From Didymodactylos carnosus (taxonomy: Eukaryota > Rotifera > Eurotatoria > Philodinida > Philodinidae), in assembly GCA_905250885.1 (NCBI GenBank), contig CAJNOQ010000442.1, positions 1 through 50,577 of the forward strand: a stretch of 50,577 nt of DNA, written 5' to 3'. Of the stretch, positions 1 to 10,652 are shown in pieces. Made by a program: the position numbers and the translations under genes. Position 1 is the stretch's first letter. Each line of letters begins with the position of its first letter. The notes below the pieces were generated by a model, which was given only the letters and a program-made list of their open reading frames with translations, ran no database searches and was not told where the DNA came from.

Positions 1-2
1 AC

Positions 3-110
3 TTCGTTAGAGAAGTCAATTCTCCAAGTTCGGTGAAACATGATATTGGAATATACACAGCATCTAAAGTCAATGTTTTTGGCGGTGATGATAGAAGAGC
101 GAGAATGCCA
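3..110 (+). CDS. Possible C-terminal end of a gene entering from the left edge
   Basis: A reading frame is open from the first bases of the window to a TGA at 108-110, giving about 35 residues with a protein-like composition (starts FVREVNSPSS, ends MPCFNVFP). It could be the last exon of a plus-strand gene whose body lies to the left. No family is recognised and the stretch is short, so a chance open frame is possible. The following bases to about 788 show no coding signal. Confidence 0.25.
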
Positions 111-788
111 TGTTTCAACGTATTTCCTTGACATTTGTATGTTGTTAATGTGTAAGGCAGCTGTTATCGTGACAGATGGTTTTTTTGTTTTCTAACCAAC
201 GTCGTTCAGCGACCATCATTACATTCTTGATATCGACTTGACCTGTTTTATCTTCCGATATAACTGGTGATAATACCAGTTATAGTCAATGATAATATTA
301 TCTTTAGCTATACTTAAGTTAATCATTGAAAATCCATTAATTGAGTTTGAAATTCATTCGTGTCTTTTTTTTCTTTATTAGCGAATGTATTTCACCAGTA
401 GAACGATTAAATCAAATTTAACAATTGTTATTCTTAAAATTAGATTTTGGACAAGAAGTATACAAGAAAATGATTTCTATGCACGACGATCATTACTAAG
501 TCGTCCCAATGAAAATTCGGAAAGTTTATTGCTCTTCACTAGAAAAAAAACCCTCTTCTTTCATCCTAGATAGATTTTTGTGTTAGTTACTCGCTCATCG
601 TTTTTGCCTATGGAAAAGGATCATTACACGTAGATGTATTGTAGATGTGATTTATCTTTTCGATATCTATTTTAGTCATCCTTCAATTAGTTTCGCGCAT
701 ATTTTCAAAAACCCTGTCGTTCATTCTGTGCGATAATTAAAGAGTATTTCACACATCATAAATTCTCGTCTATACAACTAAATGCGAG
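111..788. other. Gene-free AT-rich stretch
   Basis: No exon with convincing splice sites or protein similarity was found on either strand. A 62-codon open frame at 385-573 has no recognisable content. Confidence 0.5.
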
Positions 789-942
789 TTAAGACTATGT
801 TCAGACTACTGATCTCAATTAACTTTACAACCAATCAGCATCCTTAACTCCGACTTAAGTCATGCGTTTATGATGACTTAACCTTTATCAACCAATCAGA
901 TTCGTTAATGCTCTTTAACTTTTGTAGTCTAAATACTGTTAA
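789..942. mobile_element. Small TTAA-flanked inverted-repeat element (piggyBac-like MITE candidate)
   Basis: The element is bounded by TTAA at 789-792 and TTAA at 939-942. Just inside are imperfect terminal inverted repeats, GACTATGTTCAGACTAC on the left and, read on the other strand, CAGTATTTAGACTAC on the right. Inside, CAACCAATCAG occurs twice as a direct repeat. TTAA target sites are typical of piggyBac-type transposons, and 154 bp would be a non-autonomous derivative. There is no coding capacity. The assignment rests on the two ends only. Confidence 0.4.
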
Positions 943-1637
943 ACACTCACGTACCACTTTATACAGTGCTGTGTGTTCTGATAGATTTATTTATGATAGA
1001 TACAAAAGCGTAGCATAGTTTTTTCTTGATATATTGTTTCTCTCAAGCCAGCCGTTCGTTCCCACTATGCTACATCGTAAAGATTTGGAAAGAAATAATT
1101 TAAATGTGCAATAGCCTTCGATGAATGATTTAAATTTAATTTTTTTTATGTGTTCTAATTAACTTATAATAAGTGTCAAAAGTGAACCTATTTTTAAAAA
1201 AATTGTCATTTTCTTCTGAAATATAATTAGTCATTAAGTGATATTTCAACGAAACGATTATAGTTTGTTCAGCTTCACACATACGTTATGAATCATTATA
1301 TGAACATATGCTATTTCGTGTTTAATTCTTCTGCAATATTTTAATTTATTTTTAAGAATATTAAGGGAGCATATCAGACTCAAGGTTCTGCTATCGATGT
1401 GTTGGTCTGCCACTTCTGATTCAAAGGCTAACAGAAAAAGATGGATCTTAGTGGTTTTTAAAAATTCGTAAAATACATACCACCAAAGGTAAAGCTAAAA
1501 GTAAAATGGTATATCTTATAGTCGCTATTTTGATGAATTCTCACTTATGATGTTCGTTAATCTTCATGAATTCTGCTTCATCCGCAAATTCGAAAAAAAG
1601 GATATTCAACACGTACTAAGTAACATAGAGATAAAAC
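943..1637. other. Gene-free stretch downstream of the RhoGAP gene
   Basis: AT-rich sequence without a recognisable exon. Any further 3' exons of the minus-strand RhoGAP gene would have to lie here, but none could be identified. Confidence 0.4.
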
Positions 1638-3143
1638 TTATTGTAAACTTACATTAAATAATTCTTCAGATTCATCAATTAAAACTTTCATTAATGGTAA
1701 CAGATTAAAGTTATGTCCTTTGATCATGTTCATGTCAAGTTTTTCTGGAGGTCGAATAATGTTACTACCAAATACTACAGATAAATTTTCACTATCCATT
1801 TTATTCACCGATGATTGATCAGATATTTTTTTCATAAATAAACATAAATATTTAAGAACATGATAATTAATGTCTGGTAAATTTAGAATCGTTTGTTTCA
1901 AGCGAGATATTTTCTCATCTCGTTCATTTTCATTCTGGTATTTGAAACTACAACCAATTTCAAGAAAACTATCAAAATCAAGATCGGGAATGATCGGTTC
2001 GGGTAATGATTGTAAATATATTTTTAGTAATGATGAGACGGTGGCTGGAGCATACGTTTTATCGAGTTTAACCACAATACCACGATCATACATATCACGT
2101 AATTCTTTAATCACTGTTTGTTTGCCAGGTATACTAAAATAGATAAAAAAAACAACAGTAATCGTGATCCTGCCAATTATACATGTTTTGTATGAAATAA
2201 CGAGAATGATTTCATGCCATAACGGCTAATCAATCAAAAGAACAAAAAGCTTTAAATTTAAAAGCAAGTAAACAAAGAAGTTACTTTAAAAAGTATCGTA
2301 TCAAGAGAGAACTACCAAGTAATTTATCTCACGACTCCACTCTCGAATGTAGCAAAAAGATCGATTTTATTGTACTAAGTCACTCTTCTTATCCAATTTA
2401 AAGCAATTTTGTACTAAAGAATTGGTTTATTTTCTTTCTACCATTTTTCTAAGACAGTATTCTAATTCAAAAGAATGTTACGCGCTTACCGAAATAATCC
2501 AACATAATTTGATCCATATTTCAAGAGATGTTCACAACAATGCTGAACAATTAAAGGTACAAAACTTGTTTTATCTTTTGCATAATCGTATGTCTCCTGT
2601 AGCGATTGACCAAAAATGCCTTTAACAACACACAATATTTAGAGTAACAATGTAGTAAGAAAGGTTCATTCTACTATTTATACTTACCACCACCATTTTG
2701 TGAGAAGGCCGCTCGTTTCGTTGCTATCAACCATGAGTCAAACTCTTGTTTTGTTTCAGCATGTAATAAATCACGCGTACTATCAACTAACAAATAAAAA
2801 AGATCAGAACTAGCTTTTTATGCTTTATGTTGACATACGTTTTGTTCTGATTTCTATTACAAACGGTAAATGACTATACTCTGAACTTGCTGTTTGTGAC
2901 TGTTCATAATCATTAACAATCGAATCATATCTCAATTGAATCCAGTCTTGATAACGACTATTGGGTTTTGATGATAGAAATATGATGCCTAATTGAGCTG
3001 TGCAATAACGACGATGCCATTTCGAATGAGATGCTGTTTTCACTTTTAACCAACCTAAAATACAAATTAAAGATAAAACATCTTCTTTCATGAATCTGTT
3101 TATTTTGGGTTATACCTTGTTTGATAATAGGTTTTACATTCAT
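1638..3143 (-). CDS. PH-RhoGAP protein, ARHGAP22/24/25-like (Rho GTPase-activating protein)
   Basis: Five exons join in phase on the minus strand: 3143-3116, 3054-2839, 2786-2688, 2619-2490 and 2133-1653 (318 codons). Residues about 10-110 form a PH domain, opening with GWLK and ending in a helix with ETKQEFDSWL. Residues about 116-310 form a RhoGAP domain with the arginine finger in GLFRIPG (about residue 158), the LPEPIIP motif and NLSVVFGSNIIRP. Proteins of this kind stimulate GTP hydrolysis by Rac/Rho at membranes and so control the actin cytoskeleton. Order and wording of the motifs best fit ARHGAP22/24/25. After residue 318 a good donor (GTAAGT) begins at 1652. Without splicing, the frame stops four codons later at 1638-1640. 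Animal relatives carry a C-terminal coiled coil that is not seen here, so the 3' end is uncertain. Confidence 0.85.
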
Positions 3144-4145
3144 TGCAACTCCACTACGCTACACTATGTACATGAAAGGCAAAAAATATTACTTTCTAAA
3201 ATCAAATATATTTCGAATGTTGACAACGTGAAAGGGAATAGTGAGGACGCTGAATCGAATAAAAAATAGAAAGAGTATTAGGATGATGATAGATATCAAC
3301 GAATTGTAAAGTCTAAAATATCTGCAACGTAGAGAAAATTTTGAATGAAAGAGTTGAATAATAATAAGAGAAGAGCATAATAGTCAAATTTACGAGAAAT
3401 AACACGAGCAGCAAATTTGTCTACAGAGTCAAGAATAGTAAGAGAAAACGAACTACCATGGCGTGGGAGACACAGCAATAGTCATATTTTAGAAGAATAC
3501 CAGGATAAATTTGACACCAAACTTGGAACAAAAAGGAAGGCAGAAAATGAAAGTCCGATTAGTCTTTGTTTAATCGTAAAATCTCCATCAAATGAATGTG
3601 TATATTTTATCCCACCCTATGGAAAAAAAGCGCCTAGGATATACAAACAAAAAAGTATGACCGGTCGTTCTGCGCAGATCGGTAGGCAACATTCAGTTGA
3701 CTGCCAAAAAACGATCTGGTATAGATCTCCCGCAGAGATACAGATTGGCATGGTTTATTTTGTAATATATGTAAAGTTAAATCTGTGTCGTCAAGATCTC
3801 CAAATGCTGGTCTATTAGGATTTCATCTAGATACTCTATGGCATTGACTGAGCGTCCTAGGCAGTCCGTCTCTATATTTTAAATTCCTAAGCACACAAAA
3901 GGGAAGACATTTTCACCACGAAAAATATCCGAAACCATTATGAGACAAGTGACACAACAAGGTGAATGAAAAAAGAATAGTCTGACATATACGCGCCAGG
4001 TCGACCTTTAAAAAATGTACAAATTGGAATGCTTTTGTGCTATCGTCTAAAATTTAGAATCTTTCGAATGGTACACGCAAATCTGCTGAACACCTGCCAA
4101 TTGATACTTTTTTCATGTGAACGTGTGGTGGAAACATTGTTTCAT
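3144..4145. other. Gene-free stretch upstream of the RhoGAP gene
   Basis: This presumably holds the RhoGAP 5' region. A 133-codon open frame (3417-3818, +) has no recognisable domain or splice context and is not called as a gene. Confidence 0.4.
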
Positions 4146-4525
4146 TTTCTGACAATACTAATTCATTGAATGAAACCATTCGATTTCATTAAACACAGAA
4201 TGGGAGAGGTTTCTTCTTTTTCGCACAAGCCAGGCGCAACCATAAATTCACTGTTGGCTCGTTCTCTACAGTTTACAATAGCAGGTTGAGATCGGAAACT
4301 GATTAGTGAGATGCGCTAAGAACGGTAAATCTATCATTTAACATAGCTTGTCCGAAATAAATAAAATCTCATTCTGTATGCATTTTGTTCAAACAAGTCA
4401 AGTTTAAAATATCAGAATCTCATTCTGTCCTTGATTACATCGAAAAGTTCCATTTAACGATTTTGCATCGCTATAAAAAGAGGAATGTACATAATAAGAA
4501 CACATTTTCCATCTGATCACATAGC
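4146..4525 (+). repeat. Long inverted repeat, left copy
   Basis: This segment matches the reverse complement of about 9985-10318 over most of its length, for example around TTGGCTCGTTCTCTACAG and the block containing GCGCTAAGAACGGTAAATC. The left copy carries about 51 extra bases. The 13-mer AATCTCATTCTGT occurs at 4365-4377 and again at 4416-4428, while the right copy has it once, which looks like a short insertion or duplication. No coding capacity was seen. It is probably a dispersed repeat or the arm of a transposon. Confidence 0.75.
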
Positions 4526-5218
4526 TATACGATCTGAATTCAAAAGGTAAAATGGACAAGTGTTCAGACGTTCCGTAATTCTCTAATCACGGACGCGGCG
4601 AGAGATAAAAGCAGGAGGGCTGTAAATTTATTTGAGAGAAAACTATAGAACACAATATCATCTACCATCATAATTTCGACACAATAACTAAATGAAAATG
4701 ATAATGTTGATATCAATTTGAGCTTTTTTTCTCATTGAAGAAGAGTGGGAGAAAAACTTTGTTCTCAATCATTTGGGAGACAGAGTAGAAAAAAAGCATG
4801 TGTTTGTTAAATTTTGATTAGATTGGTTACCAAATCTAGGCAAGAGCTCAGACGAAATTGTTGGGGAAAAAGAGATTCTTAAAGAGAAAATTTTTTTAAA
4901 AGAGCAGGAGGGCCGTACACCCCTCCTTTGGCTACGGCACTGCTCATAATACTTGTTCCCTCGATTTTTTTCTTCCTTTTAACCTCGATCGAGATGGATT
5001 GCACTTCCTAAAAGCTGAATGGTTTTGCTTTCAACCATTTAAAAACCAAAAATTGGACTCTCAATGAGAGTCGCATTATAAATCATTGTCGCCATTGCGA
5101 TAAGGATGAAATATTTGCTTAAACGGTTAAAGTAACCGAATAGAATAAATAAGAATATAATAGAGACTGACTCAATGGTTTATTGGCATGGAATAATGCA
5201 TCGATAATCTGACAAAAT
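4526..5218. other. Gene-free stretch
   Basis: No exon was recognised. The string GCAGGAGGGC occurs twice (about 4612 and 4904) in slightly different contexts, suggesting a degenerate repeat. Confidence 0.35.
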
Positions 5219-5464
5219 TACACTGTCCAAGGATTTCTCGTGAACAATCGTTCAACTATTGCTAATTGGAATAATCTTCCAAAGTCAGTTATTCGTCTTT
5301 CTTCTTTAATGGCTTTCAAAACAGCTTTACTTCAGTATCTCTTCTATGAAACGTTGTCAGTTAAGAATTTATATTTGTTCTTTTTTATTACTCTTTTTGT
5401 GCTGTTTCGCTCGAGTCATTGTTATAACAGGTCGTTGACCTTTGATGACTCTCACTTTTCGTGA
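5219..5464 (+). pseudogene. Fragment of a non-LTR retrotransposon (LINE) reverse-transcriptase C-terminus
   Basis: The open frame contains NNRSTIANWNNLPKSVI followed by SLMAFKTALLQYL. This is the pattern seen just before the end of many Jockey/CR1/RTE-type ORF2 proteins: an aromatic-W-N-x-LP motif, then an F-K-x-x-L helix. It ends at a TGA. The catalytic reverse-transcriptase and endonuclease parts are absent upstream, so this is a dead 3' fragment. The clade cannot be decided from so short a piece. Confidence 0.5.
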
Positions 5465-7470
5465 ATAAAACAGAATTTTAGTTTTAGTCCTAGTCTTAAC
5501 AATATCGATAACAGAGCAACCACTACCTCATGATCTAAGATCAAATTCAAAAATGAGGAAAAAAAAACAGAATTTTCTGCCAGCCGTTAAGCTTTGTTTT
5601 CAGTTGAAAGAAGTGAAACATTCTACGAGGAAAGATCCAAATTGAGGCAGAAGGCTAGAGACATTGTATTGCATAGTACTAATCTAACCAGATCATCTCT
5701 TTACTGGTTATTCATGGACATTCAATGAATACAATCCCAATGTTACAGAAAAAGACTTATAACGCACAAACATCTTGAAATCAATATTCTAGACAAGCGT
5801 ATGTATTTCAGTTCTGTTACAAACCTTTATTAATTCCTAATCAAAGCGATTATTATATAATAGATTCAATACTACTTGCACTTCATCTCTGTAAGTCAAA
5901 TGGAAAAACAGTTCGTGATACAACAATCTTCAGTAAACTAGACTGTGTCTCTCATGCATCAGACTTTGTATCGAAAACACTGCGCCTCTGCACTAATGTC
6001 AAATACGATTAATAATGCAAAGTAAGACGTTATATTATTCAGCAATTTTGTTTTAAAGATTTTAGTTCTTAAATTATGACTCATGAAAGATGATTCATAC
6101 CGGAACATGTGTATCTCATTAATTGTTTTGTTTACGTGATGATGCTTTTTTTGAAACTGCTCTTTACTTCTTTCAGTTTATTGGTAAAATAAAATTCAAG
6201 GAATATTAGACTAAATATCTAAATACTATACTATTAGATACGCTAATGTTTAGTTCACTCCGGATGAAAAAGTACCGGTATCGACTTCTTCCTAGGAAAG
6301 ACTTAATTTCCTTAAACATGAATCAAAAGAGCTCTTGTAGTTTCTCGATGTTTTTTTCAAAAGTAAAGGGAGACAAAATGATTCAAGAACTACTGATTGT
6401 ATAGATGTCTCTGTTCCTCACGTTACTGAACTGACATCACACGTCAAAAAATCATCCAGAGTATCTCATGTCGGAAATTCCGACATTATGTCATGATCAG
6501 ATACTTCACTTGTGCATTGAGTAAAAGATATATTTGGAAAATTTTCACAAACATCCAAGCAAATCTCTCATATAAGCGCAATGGCAACTTAAGAACCAAT
6601 AAAGAAAAAGAGAGGAGTTCGACAACGGTCAGGATAATCTACTTGTAAGATTTTGACCGTGACCTACTGAGAAAAAATCGCCATTGCAGCGTACTTGTGT
6701 CTCCATGACTTTTTTTGTCTACCGTTCGACTAAGATGGAAAAGCGAAAAGAAAATGTGACTTTTTGTTAGTTTCTTGAGCTTGTGTGATGAAACTAAGGA
6801 TTTAAAATTAGCTTGGTCTCTGTATTGTCTTTAAAGGAGTGGGCAGATGTCGCCGGAAGAAAGTTCCACAGCAGCGCTATAAGCACCGGTAACCTATTTA
6901 CTCTGTTTCTTTCTTAAGTTTATATCTTTTTATTTACTTATTTGTTTAGCGGAGGGCATCGCGTTGCAAATAATTGATCTTTAATGACCTGTTGCTTTTC
7001 GGGAATAAAATTTAGAGTCTGTTACTTCAAGTTTTAGTTGCAATCTACCTTTTTAGTATAGAAGATAGACAAGTACTTCCGACAAGTGCTCCGTCACGGT
7101 TACTTGTGAAAGCATTGATTATCCAAAAAAGACCCATCTTCTTGCAGTAACTGTTTGGGCAACCTGGTCGATGTCTTCTTTTTGCTGCCTACTAAAAAAC
7201 AACTAAAAGTACCACTTACTTCTTTTGGGTACTTTATTGGCGACACATTTGTGTTATAATATCAGAACCCGGAATCTTTTTAAGAAGTGTTAAGAAATCG
7301 GTACATTGTATTTAAAAATATCATCAACAACAAAAAGAAAAACAAGCAAGAGGTACACATCTATTGTACAGAGACAGTTGCAAATAAGAATCGTCGTGTT
7401 CATTTGCTTCCAGTTTGCTATTACTATCAAAAATCAATTAGTGCACTTTATTAGTTTTTACTTACTTATA
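5465..7470. other. Gene-free AT-rich stretch between the inverted-repeat copies
   Basis: No exon, RNA gene or element end was recognised in these 2 kb. Confidence 0.4.
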
Positions 7471-7647
7471 ATGAGTACAAAAAGATTTGAAATAAGTGTA
7501 TTACAGCCAAATGGTGAAGAATTTTATGCTTTACAAAAGCGTTTACTTGAAGGAAATTTATTTCAATTGCTAGTGGTTTTAATACATAAACTTCCAAGTA
7601 CACCGAAGTTTCTAGCACTAAAAAAAGTTTTGGCTATTCCGGTATAA
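7471..7647 (+). pseudogene. Short coding-like fragment, unknown
   Basis: Starting at ATG 7471 the frame reads MSTKRFEISVLQPNGEEFYA and continues to a TAA at 7645-7647 (58 residues). The first half has codon use like the real genes here, the second half less so. No family is recognised and no downstream exon was found. It may be a first exon left from a broken gene, or chance. Confidence 0.2.
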
Positions 7648-7808
7648 AATTCAAAGTTCAAGTCATTAGTTTATAGACCAAAAAAAATGCAGAATTTTGC
7701 GCTCTATTAGACTGTGTGTGTAACTTAAAAATAAACCTGCTACTTTTTTTACCTGAGAAACTCGGGAATACTGGTTGTCGCTAAGATGGCCGAAAAATAG
7801 GAGAAAAT

Positions 7809-7846
7809 GACCTTTCTTTAAGAAAGGTCAGCCTTTAATAAAGGCT
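7809..7846. repeat. Two abutting perfect palindromes
   Basis: Bases 7809-7829 are two 10-base arms (GACCTTTCTT and its complement) around one T. Bases 7830-7846 are two 8-base arms (AGCCTTTA and its complement) around one A. The two hairpins touch with no spacer and are followed by TCTTTTT. This could be the tip of a transposon, a cruciform-forming site, or part of a small structured RNA. No promoter for such an RNA was recognised. Confidence 0.8.
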
Positions 7847-8924
7847 CTTTTTCGCTCTGATTTCATCTAAAAAAATCATTGTTTGTCATCGAAAAAAAAT
7901 CATCATATTGTAGAAAATTTCTTAGTGAATTTTTCGGTATACCTTGTTTTGTTGAATAAGTGATTTTGAGCGAGGTTTTGCGCAAAAAATCGATTTTTTG
8001 AAGAAAGTTTGGAGTTTTTCCTGTTAGGCTTACTGTGCTAAACATCAAAGATGAATTTTAAAAATGAATATACAGTTTTGTAGAGAATTGCCTATCGTTT
8101 AGTATAGTAAGGAACAATTTGTAAATCCGTCATTTTAGAAATCGTTCAGAACTTGTGGGACACCCTTTATACTACCGCTCTCACTACTTTCACCGATCCG
8201 CAAAGTAGAAGAAAATCACTTCGTGATTCTTTTCAGCATTACACCAATACATATACTCATCATTTTCATATACATTAACACTTCTTTCCCGTTTTGTAAC
8301 TACTTCATTTCTTAAACATTCACGATATTCCACATGCACCATCAATTTATTACCTAGAAATGACATCCTGTCTTGGCTAATTTTATATATTTTATTAATT
8401 AACATGTGCAGGGTCATGGATGCACTAGTCGGGGTAAGGCTCGAGCTTTACCGAACTTGCTCTTGTTAGGCTGAGCCTTATCCCATTTCAATATTGGATA
8501 ATGAACTTCTTTACACGTTGTGTTTATGCTACTCCATCGTAGACATTTTCTGATGAGCAAGAGTGTGGTGGCATCTGGTTTAAAATCCCTATTTGACACT
8601 TTTTTCATTACACAAACTAAACTATTTCGATTTATACGAAAGCAACTATATTTTCCTCATCCATGTCACAGAAAACATGATTAATCCACATAAGTCTGCT
8701 GAAGTACCTTGTAAAAAGCACTTTTCGCATGTGCTTTTTAAAAACGCTTTCAAAGTTTCCAAAAAAATTTGCATTAACCCATTACTGGTGCACTCTGGGT
8801 TTACGGCGTAGCTATTCTTTTTAGAGAATGTGGAATTTAGTCCCAAACGCCTTGATGTTGTGGGCCCGATTGCACGCTTTGTGGAAAAGTGTAAAAAAGA
8901 CTGTCAAAATCAACCAAAACTAAG

Positions 8925-9020
8925 TCAGGCATAAATTTGACGAACTACGCAGGGACCACCGTACATGGCTTGAGCAATATCAGCAAGACCTGCCTTGATA
9001 GCAGTATTAGCAAGACAAGT
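8925..9020 (-). pseudogene. Coding-like scrap, C-terminal fragment of an unknown protein
   Basis: On the minus strand 31 codons read TCLANTAIKAGLADIAQAMY and continue GGPCVVRQIYA to a TGA at 8925-8927. The composition is much more protein-like than the surroundings. An in-frame TAA lies immediately upstream (9021-9023) and no acceptor fits, so it appears to be a broken copy. No family is recognised. Confidence 0.25.
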
Positions 9021-9570
9021 TTAATTCAGCGCAATTCTGTGGATTAGTTAATAGAAATACGTTAGTTACGCCAGTCGTTTACATCTGTATAAATAGAATA
9101 AAGTGGCACGGCAGAGGAATTTTACTAGATATAAGCAAAATTATGAAAAAATTCGTTTTGCGGAGGACTTCTTCAAACTGAGCCTTATTACGCCCTTGGA
9201 AATCGTTCCGCCGTCTCTTAACATGTGCGCATCTCTGTTATTAATCTTATATGGATATATAAGAAAACATTCTACTAACACATCGAATTTATCATCAACA
9301 CGGCGTAAAACTAATTATCTACGATTTTAATTGCTACTCAAGAGCGCTTTTTCCATTAACTTTTGGCGCTAAACCAAGAACACCGAACGTTACACATCAT
9401 AATAAACATTAACCGAACAGTAGAACCACGAGCAAAACTTACCAGTAGTTGTAAGATTGAATGATATAGATCCAAACCATATCAAAAACTAAATCATTTA
9501 AATCATATTATTTCTTATTCTTTGGAATTTTTTATTTAAAACTTCCTATTCTTTACTTTTAGTGCACCAT

Positions 9571-9641
9571 TATTTGATGAACATGTTCATCAAATAAAAG
9601 GCAATTAAAACGTTAAACGGTCAAAGAAGCTTCTTTGATCG
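9571..9641. repeat. Perfect 26-bp palindrome followed by a 24-bp near-perfect palindrome
   Basis: Bases 9571-9596 read identically on both strands (arm TATTTGATGAACA). Bases 9618-9641 form a second palindrome centred on AAGCTT with a single mismatched pair. They lie 21 bp apart. Paired palindromes of this size are unlikely by chance and resemble the arrangement at 7809-7846. Confidence 0.8.
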
Positions 9642-9984
9642 AAAAGAGGAAAATTTTTAAACGGCTTTTGATTGGTCAATCCGCCATTTCGTCTAGAAGG
9701 TTAATCTACTGAAAAATTCCTCCCTAGACTTCCGCAGTAGATTATCTCAACCTGCGGCAACAATCTACGAAGGAAAGCAAGAAAAAAACTAACAGCCTCT
9801 AGCCTCATACTATAAGCCTGAAACAGTGTCTTATTATTTTCTTGCTTTCACTTTTTAACGGTTTTTTTGCGAATGTTTTCTAGATTGTTCAAAATTTCTC
9901 TAACGGCACCAAGTCTATTCCTTTGTTCTTGTTTATTCACTCCAACCAAGTATAGTATTTGACCTCTTATTCCACAAATAGTGC
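9642..9984. other. Gene-free stretch
   Basis: Apart from a short inverted pair (TAATCTACTG at about 9702 and its complement at about 9739) nothing is recognised. Confidence 0.35.
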
Positions 9985-10318
9985 AGTGTGGTCAGCTAGA
10001 TGAAAAAGATGTTCTTATTATGTGCATTTCGCGTTTTATAACGATGCAAATTTGTTGCATGGAATTTTCGATGTAACCAAGGACAGAATGAGATTTCATT
10101 TATTTCAGACAAGCTATGTTAAATGATAGATTTACCGTTCTTAGCGCATCTCACTAATCAGTTCCCGATCTCAGCTTGCTATTGTACACTGTAGAGAACG
10201 AGCCAACAGTGAATATTTGGTTGCGCCTAGCTTGTACGAAAAAGAAGAAATCTCTCCCATTCTGTGTTTAATGAAATCGAATGGTTTCATTCAATGAATT
10301 AGTATTATCAGAGAACGA
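9985..10318 (-). repeat. Long inverted repeat, right copy
   Basis: Its reverse complement matches 4146-4525. It lacks the 51-bp internal segment of the left copy and differs by scattered substitutions, so the two copies are not recent. They enclose about 5.5 kb that carries no intact transposase, so they may be two independent insertions rather than the ends of one element. Confidence 0.75.
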
Positions 10319-10652
10319 AATCAAAATTTTTTTACATTTGATCACAAATGATAGTGACTTTTGTCTCTCTTCTTCCATGAGCGTTGTTCCCAGCCATTTT
10401 GTGAGTTTATGAAAAATGACGAATAAAATGAGTAGATAAATGGGTATTTATAACAGAGAACATTCTGTCACTGCAATAGCGTTCTGAGATCATCTTTTTA
10501 CATTCATATTGTTAGGTACAGTTGAAATCATGAGATTGAAGATCGACGGAGTTTGATGTGTGCTTAAACAAGTCTTTTCTTCATTTTTAATAAATCTTTC
10601 AAGAGAAACATGAACATTTGTTACCTTCTATTTCAGATAATAAAGAAAAAAA

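Larger units (their letters stand above)
7648..9570. other. Mostly gene-free stretch with palindromes and a coding scrap
   Basis: It holds the double palindrome at 7809-7846 and the minus-strand scrap at 8925-9020, listed separately. Open frames of 64-75 codons at 8190-8608 (-) and 9103-9330 (+) are not recognisable. Confidence 0.4.

Noticed and set aside
3417-3818. 133-codon open frame on the plus strand
   Set aside because: No recognisable motif, codon use unlike the confirmed genes, no matching splice context.
8190-8608. Two minus-strand open frames (75 and 64 codons)
   Set aside because: They overlap at the ends but do not join by splice sites, and no family is recognisable.
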